Assembly (NCBI RefSeq): GCF_029167625.1
Contig: NZ_CP119145.1
Span: 1,798,001-1,862,000 of the forward strand
Length of the DNA stretch: 64,000 nt
Direction of reading: 5' to 3'
DNA from: Streptomyces sp. AM 4-1-1
Lineage (GTDB): Bacteria; Actinomycetota; Actinomycetes; Streptomycetales; Streptomycetaceae
Part shown: positions 1-8,851 of the stretch, piece after piece
Numbering within the stretch: the first letter of the stretch is position 1
Layout: each line of letters starts with the position of its first letter
Notes under the pieces: model-generated
Seen by the model: the letters and a program-made list of their open reading frames with translations, nothing else
Told to the model about the DNA's origin: nothing
Database searches by the model: none
Translations under genes and position numbers: made by a program

Positions 1-2247
1 GTCGTCGAGGCCAAGCGAACCAGCATCGACGTAGCCGCAGGTATCGAGCAGGCCAAGCGATACGCGACACGCCTCGGACTACCGGTCGCCTACGCAACTA
101 ACGGATTGGAGATCTGGGAGATCGAGATCGGCGGCAACCGCCACAAGGTCTCGCATTTCCCCTCGCCGGAAGAGCTCTGGGCCAGGTACTGCGAGGGCAA
201 GGAGATCACGTCCGACCTTGAGCGCGAACTCGTGCTCGCCCCATTCGACAACAGGTTGCGTAACACCGACCTCACTCCCAAGCGCCCGCGCTACTACCAG
301 CGCCGTGCCGTGAACGAGGCCCTGCTGGCCATCGCTCGAGGGGAGAAGCGCATCTTGCTGACGCTCGCCACCGGCACCGGGAAGACCATGGTCGCCTTCC
401 AGTTGGTGTCAAAGCTTCGCCGGAGCTCTTGGAAGGGGGGTGAGAAGCCTCGTGTTCTCTATCTCGCCGACCGTAACATCCTCGTCGATCAGCCGAAGGA
501 CGACTACTTCGAGCCAGTGTTTGGAGACGTCGTTCACAAGATCGGCGGTGGCCGTGCACAGCGAGCCCGGCAGATCTTCTTCGCCCTATATCAGTCCCTT
601 GAGAGCGAACGCGGTGACGAGCAGGCTCTGTTCAGCCAGTACCCGCGGGGCTACTTCGACCTCATCATCGTCGACGAGTGCCACCGAGGCAGCTCCAACA
701 GCGAGTCGAAGTGGCGCTCGATCCTGGAGTACTTCGAACCGGCCACCCAGCTCGGACTCACGGCAACCCCGATCCAGGAAAAGGAACGCGACACCTTCGG
801 GTACTTCGGTGAACCCGTCTACGAGTACTCCCTCAAGGACGGCATTGAGGACGGGTTCCTCGCCCCTTACCGGGTCCGCCGAGTGCACTTGAACGTCGAT
901 CTGACGGGTTTTCAGCCCGAGCCCGGTCAGCTCGACGTCGACGGCGACGAGATCCCGGATAAGGTCTACACGCAGCGGCACTTCGAGAAGGCCCTGGCTA
1001 TCCAGGAACGCACCGACGAGGCTGCCCGCTACATCACCGACTACCTGCACCAGACCAACCGCATGGGCAAGACGATCGTCTTCTGCGAGAACAACGATCA
1101 CGCGCACAGGGTAGTTGCAGCTTTGAATCAGGCGAACCTGGACGTCGTCGCGCAGTTCCACGACTACGTCTGCAGCATCACCGACCGCGACGGTACGGCC
1201 GGGCTGGAACTCCTGGACAGGTTCCGGAAGGACTACACGGACGAGCCCGTGATCGCCGTGACGAGTCAGATGCTGACCACCGGCGTGGACATCCCCTCGG
1301 TGCGCAACATCGTGCTCCTGCGTCGGATCCGGTCCATGCCGCAGTTCAAGCAGATCATTGGACGGGGTACTCGACTGTGCCTGGACATCGAGAAGGGATC
1401 GTTCGACATCATCGACTTCGTCGAGGCGACGAGACTCTTCGAGGACCGGGAGTTCGACGGTCCACCGCTGCGCATCGTCAACGACCGGACAGATGAGCAG
1501 GGCTCGCTGATCGACAGCACCGACGATGAGGTGACGCCGGACAGCGTCGCCGAGGAGGTCGCCGAGCCGGACGCACCCTTCGAGTCGCAGGAAGGTGGGG
1601 CGCTACCGAGGGACGACTCTGATGGTCCCGTAGTCACCGACGAGGACGAAGCCGACGCGATCCAGAGCAGCAAGAAGCGCATCTACGTGACTGGCGTCGA
1701 GGTCTTTGTCTGGAACGACGTGCACTACCAGCTACAGTCCGACGGCCGGACCCTGAAGCTCGTCCGGTATCGCGAGTTCGTGCACGACCGGGTCCTGGAA
1801 CTCGACCTGTCGCCGACCGACCTGCGCGCCCAGTGGGCGACGGTCAAGAGTCGCGAGGCACTCCGTAAGCGGTTGTACGACCAATGCGACATCACAGAGG
1901 ACGACCTGCTCCGCAAATTGGATCACCCTGAGGTGGATCCAATCGATCTGCTGATCAACGCGGCATGGGAGCTTCCGCTCGTCAGCAGGGCCGAGCGGGC
2001 GCATCGGGTGCGGCGCGAGCACGCGGACTTCCTCACGAGCTTCGCCCCTGAGGCCCGAGTCATACTCGATGCTCTGCTGGACAAGTTCACCGAGCAAGGC
2101 GCGTCCGAACTGTCGCCGAGCGCCTTGCGGGTACCTCCGTTCCGGCAGATGGGAAGGGTCATCCAGTTGGCGAGTCACTTCGGCGGGGTCCAGAGCATGC
2201 ACGGCGCCATTGACGAGCTCGGCAAGCGCATCTTCGATGTCGCATAA
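1..2247 (+). CDS. hsdR: Type I restriction enzyme R subunit (5' end outside window)
   Basis: Motor and nuclease subunit of a type I restriction-modification complex, which translocates DNA with ATP and cleaves it when the target is unmethylated. The frame is open from base 1, so the N-terminus lies outside. The first codons read VVEAKR, fitting the E-x-K part of the PD-(D/E)xK nuclease. Helicase motifs follow in order: Walker A ATGTGKT (about 367-387), DECH box (673-684), LTATP (757-771) and QIIGRGTR (1351-1374). A HsdR C-terminal region fills the rest. The visible 748 residues cover most of a normal HsdR. hsdM and hsdS lie downstream, separated from it by an AbiE pair. Family assignment is secure; recognition sequence unknown. 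Confidence 0.93.
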   Translation, partial: VVEAKRTSIDVAAGIEQAKRYATRLGLPVAYATNGLEIWEIEIGGNRHKVSHFPSPEELWARYCEGKEITSDLERELVLAPFDNRLRNTDLTPKRPRYYQRRAVNEALLAIARGEKRILLTLATGTGKTMVAFQLVSKLRRSSWKGGEKPRVLYLADRNILVDQPKDDYFEPVFGDVVHKIGGGRAQRARQIFFALYQSLESERGDEQALFSQYPRGYFDLIIVDECHRGSSNSESKWRSILEYFEPATQLGLTATPIQEKERDTFGYFGEPVYEYSLKDGIEDGFLAPYRVRRVHLNVDLTGFQPEPGQLDVDGDEIPDKVYTQRHFEKALAIQERTDEAARYITDYLHQTNRMGKTIVFCENNDHAHRVVAALNQANLDVVAQFHDYVCSITDRDGTAGLELLDRFRKDYTDEPVIAVTSQMLTTGVDIPSVRNIVLLRRIRSMPQFKQIIGRGTRLCLDIEKGSFDIIDFVEATRLFEDREFDGPPLRIVNDRTDEQGSLIDSTDDEVTPDSVAEEVAEPDAPFESQEGGALPRDDSDGPVVTDEDEADAIQSSKKRIYVTGVEVFVWNDVHYQLQSDGRTLKLVRYREFVHDRVLELDLSPTDLRAQWATVKSREALRKRLYDQCDITEDDLLRKLDHPEVDPIDLLINAAWELPLVSRAERAHRVRREHADFLTSFAPEARVILDALLDKFTEQGASELSPSALRVPPFRQMGRVIQLASHFGGVQSMHGAIDELGKRIFDVA

Positions 2248-2259
2248 CTCCATCATACT

Positions 2260-2294
2260 TTTAGTTTGGTGCGCGCGTGCCGCACCAAACTAAA
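2260..2294. promoter_or_regulatory. 14-bp perfect inverted repeat between hsdR and abiEi
   Basis: Arms TTTAGTTTGGTGCG (2260-2273) and CGCACCAAACTAAA (2281-2294) are perfectly complementary around a 7-base loop. The dyad begins 12 bases after the hsdR stop and lies about 37 bases before the antitoxin start. It may terminate hsdR transcription, but it has no following T-run. AbiEi antitoxins of known AbiE systems bind inverted repeats at their own promoter, so an autoregulatory operator is the favoured inference. Its low GC stands out from the surroundings. Confidence 0.6.
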
Positions 2295-2304
2295 GGAGAA
2301 TAGG

Positions 2305-2330
2305 AGGATACTGACTGCTATCCTGGTGGT
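2305..2330 (+). promoter_or_regulatory. Candidate -10 region for abiEi inside a second dyad
   Basis: AGGATA (2305-2310) and TATCCT (2319-2324) form a second short perfect inverted repeat. TATCCT also fits a TANNNT -10 hexamer and ends 6 bases before the GTG start at 2331. Transcription would then begin at or next to the start codon, giving a leaderless mRNA. The purine-rich AGGAGG at 2302-2307 is too far away to be a good ribosome site for that GTG. No clear TTGACA-like -35 is seen, so this remains tentative. Confidence 0.35.
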
Positions 2331-2930
2331 GTGCTCAGCGACGACACCGTACGTGACCGGCTATGGCGGCTAGCCAGCCGCCAGCGCGGCTACTTCACAG
2401 CCGCCCAGGCGCTCGGCGTCGGCTACTCATACCAGGCACAGCACTTCCACGTCCGGCACCGCAACTGGACCCGCATCGACCGAGGCATCTACCGCTTCCG
2501 CGAGTACGAGCACCTCCCCAGCTCCGAGACGGACAGCCTCGTCCGCTGGTCCCTGTGGAGCCGGGGCCGCGCGGTCATCTCTCACACCACCGCGCTGGCC
2601 GTCCATGACCTGGGTACGGCCAACCCTTCTGAGGTGCATCTGACTGTGCCGCCGGGATTCCGGCAGAAGGATCTCGCCGTCGTGCTGCACCGGGCGTCCC
2701 TGGCCGAGACCGAGATTGAGCAGCACGAGGGTTTCCGTATCACTACTCCGGTGCGTGCCATCGTTGAGTGCGCCGCGGCAGCCGTGGATCAGGACGTACT
2801 TGACTCCGCCGTGGCAGATGTCCTGGAGCGCGGGATGTCCAGCCGCCGTCGCCTCCTTCATGCCGCCCAGGAACTGGGGTCCCGGGCTGAACTGGGCGTG
2901 GAACGCGCCATGAGAGCCGAGCTGTCATGA
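2331..2930 (+). CDS. abiEi: AbiEi-type antitoxin / transcriptional regulator
   Basis: Antitoxin half of an AbiE (type IV) toxin-antitoxin pair. The 199-residue protein has an N-terminal winged-helix-like region (about 1-90, with RGYFTAAQALGVGYS and WTRIDRGIYRF) typical of AbiEi, followed by a C-terminal antitoxin domain. The GTG at 2331 is chosen because it gives a complete N-terminal helix-turn-helix and sits just after a -10-like hexamer. Its last codons overlap the toxin start by 4 bases (ATGA), so the two are translationally coupled. In known systems AbiEi represses the operon and antagonises AbiEii without a stable complex. Position inside a restriction operon is unusual. Confidence 0.8.
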   Translation: MLSDDTVRDRLWRLASRQRGYFTAAQALGVGYSYQAQHFHVRHRNWTRIDRGIYRFREYEHLPSSETDSLVRWSLWSRGRAVISHTTALAVHDLGTANPSEVHLTVPPGFRQKDLAVVLHRASLAETEIEQHEGFRITTPVRAIVECAAAAVDQDVLDSAVADVLERGMSSRRRLLHAAQELGSRAELGVERAMRAELS

Positions 2931-3808
2931 AGGAGAAGGGCTATAAGGACGCCACCGCGCTCCGCCGGGCTCTGGAAGCCAGGTTGAAGCGGCAGTCCGA
3001 CTCGGACGGTACGGATCTGGGCCGCCTGCGTCGGCGTGTCGTCTTCGACCGGCTAGCGGCACGCCTGTCAGCCGATCCGGACGGTGAGTGGATTCTCAAG
3101 GGGGGTGCTGCGCTCGAATTCCGGCTGCGTAACCGGGCGCGGGCAACCAAGGATCTCGACTTGGCCGTACGGGCGACGGATCTGGACGGCGACGCCATAC
3201 GCGACGCCCTGCTCGACGCCGTGGGCGAGGATCCGGACGGGGACTGGTTCACCTTCCGTATCGCACCGCCGGTGGCTCTTGCCGCAGATGCGGCCGGGCG
3301 GCCTGCGTGGCGGTTTTCCGTGGAAGCCGGGCTGGCGGGCAAGCCGTTCGCCGGCATCCGGCTGGACGTCGCGGCGCGTGCCGAGGAGTTGGCGGCCACC
3401 GAGCCGCTGGCGCTGCTAGGAGTCCTGGAATTCGCGGGAATTCCGGCGCGCACGATCGAGGCAGTGGACCGGCGGCAGCACTTCGCCGAGAAGCTGCACG
3501 CCTTCTCCCGCGACTACGGCGACCGCCCCAACACCCGCGTCAAAGATCTCGCCGATCTCGTCCTCTTGATCGAGACCGGCCTGGTGCCCGATCGCGAACT
3601 GTACGACGTAGTCGAGCACGTCTTCACCGTCCGGGCCACTCACCCCCTGCCCAGCGCCCTCCCTGATCCACCGCCTCTGTGGCGCGAAACTTATCCGTCC
3701 CTCGCTGACGGACTGACCGAGACCACGCCTTCCCTGGATGCCGCGCTCGCTCTGTTGCGTGTCTTCTGGGACAAGGCTGTCGCCGACACCACCGGAACGG
3801 AACTCTGA
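2927..3808 (+). CDS. abiEii: AbiEii/AbiGii-type nucleotidyltransferase toxin
   Basis: Toxin half of the AbiE pair, a 293-residue member of the nucleotidyltransferase superfamily (DUF1814). The diagnostic core is visible near residues 57-82: LKGGAALEFRLRN followed by TKDLDLAV, i.e. the GG motif and the D-x-D metal-binding motif. Characterised relatives transfer nucleotides to tRNA acceptor ends and stop growth. The C-terminal helical part includes VDRRQHFAEKLHA and a conserved NTRVKDLADLVLL segment, both usual for this family. The start overlaps the antitoxin stop by 4 bases, and the TGA stop shares its A with the hsdM ATG. It probably acts in the cytoplasm as a bacteriostatic toxin after phage infection or after loss of the restriction locus. 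Confidence 0.85.
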   Translation: MKEKGYKDATALRRALEARLKRQSDSDGTDLGRLRRRVVFDRLAARLSADPDGEWILKGGAALEFRLRNRARATKDLDLAVRATDLDGDAIRDALLDAVGEDPDGDWFTFRIAPPVALAADAAGRPAWRFSVEAGLAGKPFAGIRLDVAARAEELAATEPLALLGVLEFAGIPARTIEAVDRRQHFAEKLHAFSRDYGDRPNTRVKDLADLVLLIETGLVPDRELYDVVEHVFTVRATHPLPSALPDPPPLWRETYPSLADGLTETTPSLDAALALLRVFWDKAVADTTGTEL

Positions 3809-5328
3809 TGCCCACCAAGGACACGGACGGCCAACTAGCCATCGAAGTGCCTGCACAGCCCAGGAAGCGGACCCGTGCAGAGCTGCAGTCGGCCATCAAG
3901 TCGGCCCGCGACATCATGCGCAAGGACGCGGGCCTCAACGGCGACCTCGACCGCCTGCCTCAGCTGTCCTGGATTCTCTTCCTCCGCGCGTTCGACGTGT
4001 GCGTGGAGCAGGAGCGGGCCGCCGAGAACCTCGACTACGAACCTGCGATCGCTGCGCCTTACGACTGGGCGAGCTGGGGCGCCCGAGCCGAGTTCACGGG
4101 CGACGAGTTCCTGGAGTTCGTGAACACCGAGCTCCTCCCCTACCTGCGCGGTCTAAGCAGCGACAAGGAAGGCGACCCACGAAATGTGATCTCTACGATC
4201 TTCCAGGAGATCCATAACCGGATGCTCTCAGGCACCCTCCTACGTGACCTAGTTAACGTCATCAACGACATCAGCTTTGAGTCCGCAGACGACATCCACA
4301 CGATGGCGTACGTATACGAGTCGATCCTCAAGGAGATGCGAGACGCCGCCGGTGACTCCGGCGAATTCTACACGCCTCGCCCTGTGATCCGCTTTATGGT
4401 TGAGCAGTCGTTTTTGAAGCTCGGCATGTCGATTCTCGACCCGGCGTGCGGGACGGGCGGATTCCTCGTCGAGGCGTACGACGAACTACGAGAACTGCCT
4501 CAATCCCAAGTACAGGTAGCGCAGCTACACCACAACATTCGAGGTTTCGAGAAAAAGCCCCTTCCCTATCTGCTCGTCATGATGAACCTACTACTGCACG
4601 GAATTGACGTTCCGAACATCGTCCGCGCTAACGCACTGGTACGGATGCGCGAAGAAAGCAGCCCTCGACACCGGGTCGATGTCGTTTTGACCAACCCTCC
4701 TTTCGGAGGCGAAGAGGAGAAGTCTGTTGCCGCGCGATTCGATAAAGCGGGTGTCGGCACTCAGGAGACGGCCTGGCTGTTTCTTTTCTCGGTGATCGAG
4801 CGCCTCAAGCCCGGGGGCCGCTGCTCAATCGTCCTACCGAATGGCTCACTTTTCGGTAGTGGTGTGGGCGCCAAGGTCAAGGCTAAACTCATGCGGGAAT
4901 GCAACCTGCACACTGTGGTCCGACTCCCCCAGGGGGTCTTCGCGCCCTACACTCCGATCGCGGCCAACCTGCTCTTCTTCGATAAGACCGGCCCAACACA
5001 GGAAACTTGGTTCTACGAGATCCCTCTGCCGGAGGGGCGGCGCGGCTACAGCAAGACCAAGCCCATGCGGTATGAGGAGTTCGCTGACTGCGCCCAGTGG
5101 TGGGGAGGCGAGGGCCGTGAGGGACGCGAGCTGAATGAGCGCGCGTGGAAGGTAGCGGCAGAAGACATCCAAACGAGCGGCTACAACCTCGACCTGGTCA
5201 ATCCCCACGTCGGCGACGACCTGGCCCACCGGTCACCAGGGGAACTCATCGACGATTTGATCAAGACAGAGCAGGAGATTCTGGGGCTACTAGGCGAGCT
5301 CAGGACGGAACTGGGAGGTGAGCAGTGA
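3808..5328 (+). CDS. hsdM: Type I restriction-modification DNA methyltransferase, M subunit
   Basis: N6-adenine methyltransferase of the type I complex; it methylates the host recognition sites using S-adenosylmethionine and forms M2S and R2M2S assemblies with HsdS and HsdR. The 506-residue protein has an N-terminal helical HsdM domain (about 20-150), the GEFYTPRPV segment (185-193), motif I DPACGTGGF (211-219) and motif IV NPPFGG (296-301). The ATG at 3808 shares one base with the toxin stop, and the end overlaps hsdS by 4 bases (GTGA). Codons such as CTA, AGA and TTT are more frequent than in the core genes nearby, fitting horizontal origin. Confidence 0.95.
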   Translation: MPTKDTDGQLAIEVPAQPRKRTRAELQSAIKSARDIMRKDAGLNGDLDRLPQLSWILFLRAFDVCVEQERAAENLDYEPAIAAPYDWASWGARAEFTGDEFLEFVNTELLPYLRGLSSDKEGDPRNVISTIFQEIHNRMLSGTLLRDLVNVINDISFESADDIHTMAYVYESILKEMRDAAGDSGEFYTPRPVIRFMVEQSFLKLGMSILDPACGTGGFLVEAYDELRELPQSQVQVAQLHHNIRGFEKKPLPYLLVMMNLLLHGIDVPNIVRANALVRMREESSPRHRVDVVLTNPPFGGEEEKSVAARFDKAGVGTQETAWLFLFSVIERLKPGGRCSIVLPNGSLFGSGVGAKVKAKLMRECNLHTVVRLPQGVFAPYTPIAANLLFFDKTGPTQETWFYEIPLPEGRRGYSKTKPMRYEEFADCAQWWGGEGREGRELNERAWKVAAEDIQTSGYNLDLVNPHVGDDLAHRSPGELIDDLIKTEQEILGLLGELRTELGGEQ

Positions 5329-6473
5329 AAACTACTAGCCATGTCCTAGAAGACGTCATGTCTCTAGTGCGCAGGCCCGTAGCCATTAGCCCTGACGGAG
5401 AGTATCGCGAGATCGGGCTTAGATCATTCGGTCGTGGCGTCTTCCATAAAGACCCCGTCTCGGGCACTGAGATTGGGGAGAAGAGGGTATTTTACATCAA
5501 GCCCGACGACCTTCTATTCAGTAACGTATTCGCATGGGAGGGGGCCGTCGCACTTGCCACAGAACGTGAAGACGGTCTCATCGGATCGCACAGGTTCATG
5601 ACTTTTAGAGTCAACGAATCCATCGCCGAGCCACGATACCTCCTCCACTATTTCTACGGCGGACCCGGGCTTACCAAACTCGTCGCCGCATCCCCTGGCT
5701 CAGCCGGCCGCAATCGCACATTGGGGATGAAAGCACTAAAAGTACAGTGCGTAGACCTTCCTCATATTGACGAGCAGCGCCGCATCGCCGACAAGCTCGA
5801 CGCAACCCTCGGGCGGGCGAGCAGCACTATCTCATTGCGTCAAAAAATGGTCTCCCTCCAGGCAAACCTCGCTGCCTCACTCATCTCGTCCGCCGTCGAG
5901 TCTGTGACGGATTCCGTCCGCGTTGGCGAGGTCATCGCGTTCAAACGCACCGCCCTCGACATCGACCCCGAAACCGAGTACCGAAGTATCGGAATCCGCT
6001 CCTTCGGTAGAGGCTTCATCCGACACACCCCTGTCAACGGAGAAGATCTCAGCAAGCTCAGTTACTTCACCTTCCCCGAAAATGCTCTCGCGCTCAGCAA
6101 TCTCATGGCCTGGGAGGGAGGAATTTCTGTCACCAGATCTGAGGACATGGGCTACATCGCATCCAACCGATTCTTCTTCTACCTTCCAACCGACGATCGG
6201 GTGAACACGAGCTACCTGCGGCACTTCCTACTCAGCAAGCCCGGCCAAGCTCTCATCGCCTCCGCCTGTTCAGCTGGAGCAGAGCGCAATCGCACCCTCG
6301 GCCGCAAGCGGTTCGAGGAGCTAACGTTCCCCCTGCCTCCTCGCCCCGTCCAAGATCATGTCGCCCACGTGCTCGATACTCTCGCCGAGCGGTTGAACTC
6401 CGCCTACTCTGAACCCGCCCTCAACGCACTCCGACCGTCGATCCTCAACGCCGCCTTCACGGGCCGTCTGTGA
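5325..6473 (+). CDS. hsdS: Type I restriction-modification specificity subunit S with duplicated halves
   Basis: DNA-recognition subunit that sets the target sequence of the type I complex. The 382-residue protein consists of two homologous halves offset by exactly 192 residues: EYREIGLRSFGRG at 26-38 matches EYRSIGIRSFGRG at 218-230, AWEG at 70-73 matches 262-265, and NRTLG at 130-134 matches 322-326. Each half is a target-recognition domain followed by a helical spacer. The halves are clearly diverged at DNA level. Similar domains suggest similar half-sites, so the target may be close to palindromic. It starts with GTG overlapping hsdM, and its last 17 bases overlap the convergent radC gene. 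Confidence 0.92.
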   Translation: MKTTSHVLEDVMSLVRRPVAISPDGEYREIGLRSFGRGVFHKDPVSGTEIGEKRVFYIKPDDLLFSNVFAWEGAVALATEREDGLIGSHRFMTFRVNESIAEPRYLLHYFYGGPGLTKLVAASPGSAGRNRTLGMKALKVQCVDLPHIDEQRRIADKLDATLGRASSTISLRQKMVSLQANLAASLISSAVESVTDSVRVGEVIAFKRTALDIDPETEYRSIGIRSFGRGFIRHTPVNGEDLSKLSYFTFPENALALSNLMAWEGGISVTRSEDMGYIASNRFFFYLPTDDRVNTSYLRHFLLSKPGQALIASACSAGAERNRTLGRKRFEELTFPLPPRPVQDHVAHVLDTLAERLNSAYSEPALNALRPSILNAAFTGRL

Positions 6474-7125
6474 CCCGGCGCCATGCGCCGTCCGTCACCA
6501 CCACGTGATCCAGGAAGCGCAGCCCGACCACTGCAGCGGCCTCGCGGAGGCGGGTGGTCGCTTGGTGGTCGGGGGCGCTGGGAGTGGGATCGCCGGTGGG
6601 GTGGTTGTGGGCTACGCCGAAAGACGCACCGCCGGAGGCTAGGACGAGGGCGAGGACGTCGCGGACCGGGATGAGACTGCGGTCGGTCGCGCCCTCAGTA
6701 AGACGGGCCGTACGGAGCACCGCGCCGGACGCGTCGCAGACCACCACGATGACGCGCTCATGGCGCAGCCCTCGGAGCAGTGGCGCCGCGACGGCGGCGA
6801 GGTCGGCCGTCGCGGCGACACGACGCCGTTCGGTACCACCGACGTTGGCCACGCGGCGGGCGAGGTGGAATGCGGCAGCGACCCGTACAGCCTTGGCCGG
6901 CCCCATCCCTGGCAGCGCGACCAACGCGTGCGGATCCGCACGCGCCAACCCTCGGAGCCCCCCGTGCGCGGCGATCAACTCACCGGCCAGCTCCACCGCA
7001 TCCCACCCTCGTCTCCCGGAACCAAGGAGCAGAGCGAGCAACTCCCGGTCGGCGAGCGCCTCCGCGCCCAGCTCCCACAGTCGCTCGCGAGGCCTGTCGC
7101 CAGCTGGCATGTCGGTGACTCGCAT
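6457..7125 (-). CDS. radC: RadC-family JAB-domain protein
   Basis: A 222-residue RadC homologue. The N-terminal part has a helix-hairpin-helix (LPGMGPAKA, residues 71-79), and the C-terminal JAB/MPN domain carries the zinc motif AHNHPTGDPTPSAPD (about 172-186). The name is historical: a DNA-repair role was not upheld for E. coli RadC, and many family members are carried by mobile elements near restriction systems, with function unknown. The ATG lies 13 bases downstream of the DUF262 gene, so the two are probably co-transcribed. Its stop lies inside the end of hsdS on the opposite strand. Confidence 0.88.
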   Translation of the reverse strand: MRVTDMPAGDRPRERLWELGAEALADRELLALLLGSGRRGWDAVELAGELIAAHGGLRGLARADPHALVALPGMGPAKAVRVAAAFHLARRVANVGGTERRRVAATADLAAVAAPLLRGLRHERVIVVVCDASGAVLRTARLTEGATDRSLIPVRDVLALVLASGGASFGVAHNHPTGDPTPSAPDHQATTRLREAAAVVGLRFLDHVVVTDGAWRRVTDGP

Positions 7126-7138
7126 CTATCACACCCGC

Positions 7139-8851
7139 TCAGTCGGCGGAATCACGGTCGACCGGTTCCTCGCCAGCCTCGCCGTCATTCTCGGCTTCAT
7201 CGGGCACTGCCACATACTCCCCGGCCCCGTCCGCCGACGTACCAATAAGCTGCATGAGCCGCTGGTGCAGCGTCTCAGAGCGGGCTTGCAGGAACCCCTC
7301 GTAGTCGTCCCGTTGGGCGGCATCGAAAGCCGCGTCATCGACGAGGCAGGTGGCGAGGCGCGTCCGGATCGTGGCCGTCCCCTGGGTCTCGCAGAGATCC
7401 TTGAGATACACCGACGGCGGCTGATCGCTGATATAGATGTTGGTCACCGAGCTGAGCATGATTAGGTTGGCGCAGACGTTCGCCCGGTTCTGCCCCAACC
7501 CCTGTCGCTTCAGGAACGCGCGGGGAAAGAAGTGGTGGAACTCCTTGTCGTTCTGCCACGACAGCGCCCTGTCCGTGTCGATACGCCGACCGTGGCGCAG
7601 GTCCAACGGGTGTGCCTCAGCAAGCAGCAAACCCAACAGCTTTGAGGGCGCGTTGGTGGTACGGAACTGGCTGCGCCGCCACAGCACGCTCCGTGGCAGA
7701 CCCGCTCCGACCTCGATGTCGGCACTCTCGCTCCGTGCGAAGGCACGTACCGCCTCACGGTCGTCGGCCATCTGTCGAGAGTTCCACCCCTTGAAGTACT
7801 CGCCGCTGGCGGTCAACCAGAACCACCGCTCGATGGCGTCGAACTGGGCGGCCGTAGGCTTGGGCAACTGACGGAAGATCTCCACCAGGACCGCGAACTG
7901 GTTGTAGTAGGGCAAGGCGTTCGCCCGGGGTGTACGGATCTGCGTGGTCAGGAAGTCCACGGCGAGCTTCGCCGCCTCTCCCGCCGACTCAACTGCGCGC
8001 TCCAGCTCCTCACGGGACAGGTCCCGCATCCTGTTCATGTCGTCGCGGGAGAACCCGAAATCCGCCGCCGCCGAGATCGTGCGCAGCATGGTCTTCGTGT
8101 CGACTCGGCCATATCGTTTCCGGTCGAGTACGCCGAGGAGCTCATCGATCTCGTCTTTCAGATCGAACTCAGGACTCCATGTCGCGGCACGCATCAAGTC
8201 GACAACCGTGAGCGGGGTAGCCGTGCTGTTGATCCGTTCAAAGACCTTGGCAACCTCCGACGACGGCATCCCGCGGAGGGTGATGACGGCGATCTGATAG
8301 TTCGAGAAGCGGTTGTACAGGGCCTTCGCCCGCTCCTGAAGTTCCGCAGATCCAGCCTTCGAAGCACGGTCGGCGAACTCGAACCCGTCAGACAGCAGGC
8401 GCAGTGGCATCACGTGAGCTGGTGGATCGTCCAGCGTGTCTGCGTGGCGGAACTCCTGCTGCTCCAAGTCATAGATGACGTTCCAGAGGCTTTGCGGGTC
8501 ATCTTGAGGCTCCCAGTGGAGGGCTCCGCAGATACTGGCGAGTCGCTGCTGACCGTCGAGGATGTAGTTGACTGGGTACCCGTGCCGCTGCTCACCTACC
8601 GCGAGGCCGCCCACGGTGCGCTCGCTGGCCAGCTGCTCGGTGCTCTGCCAGAGAAGGATGCTGCCGATGGGGTAATTGCGCGACACCGAGTCGAGCAGGT
8701 CCAGGATCTGCTGCCGCGTCCACACGAAGTTCCGCTGGAACTTCGGCAGTACGACATCCCCCTCCAGTACCCGGTCCACGACTGTCACGAGCCGGGGCAC
8801 GTTGGAGTCCGGGTCCTGTGCCTTGCGCCCTTGAGCAGGTACGGCCGCCAT
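7139..8851 (-). CDS. DUF262 domain protein with C-terminal HNH-like (DUF1524-type) region
   Basis: A 570-residue protein of the GmrSD-like group. The N-terminal DUF262 (ParB-like nucleotidase fold) shows LPKFQRNFVWT (35-45) and the hallmark ILDGQQRL (97-104). Near residues 435-480 a segment with HHFFPRAFL, a CANL turn and a TNIYISDQPPS tail matches the His/Asn pattern of DUF1524 HNH nucleases. In characterised GmrSD-type IV restriction, DUF262 hydrolyses NTP and the HNH part cuts modified DNA, so a modified-DNA-specific nuclease is likely but unproven here. The ATG is preceded by a GGGGG ribosome site. RadC follows directly, and together they extend the type I restriction island. Confidence 0.82.
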   Translation of the reverse strand: MAAVPAQGRKAQDPDSNVPRLVTVVDRVLEGDVVLPKFQRNFVWTRQQILDLLDSVSRNYPIGSILLWQSTEQLASERTVGGLAVGEQRHGYPVNYILDGQQRLASICGALHWEPQDDPQSLWNVIYDLEQQEFRHADTLDDPPAHVMPLRLLSDGFEFADRASKAGSAELQERAKALYNRFSNYQIAVITLRGMPSSEVAKVFERINSTATPLTVVDLMRAATWSPEFDLKDEIDELLGVLDRKRYGRVDTKTMLRTISAAADFGFSRDDMNRMRDLSREELERAVESAGEAAKLAVDFLTTQIRTPRANALPYYNQFAVLVEIFRQLPKPTAAQFDAIERWFWLTASGEYFKGWNSRQMADDREAVRAFARSESADIEVGAGLPRSVLWRRSQFRTTNAPSKLLGLLLAEAHPLDLRHGRRIDTDRALSWQNDKEFHHFFPRAFLKRQGLGQNRANVCANLIMLSSVTNIYISDQPPSVYLKDLCETQGTATIRTRLATCLVDDAAFDAAQRDDYEGFLQARSETLHQRLMQLIGTSADGAGEYVAVPDEAENDGEAGEEPVDRDSAD

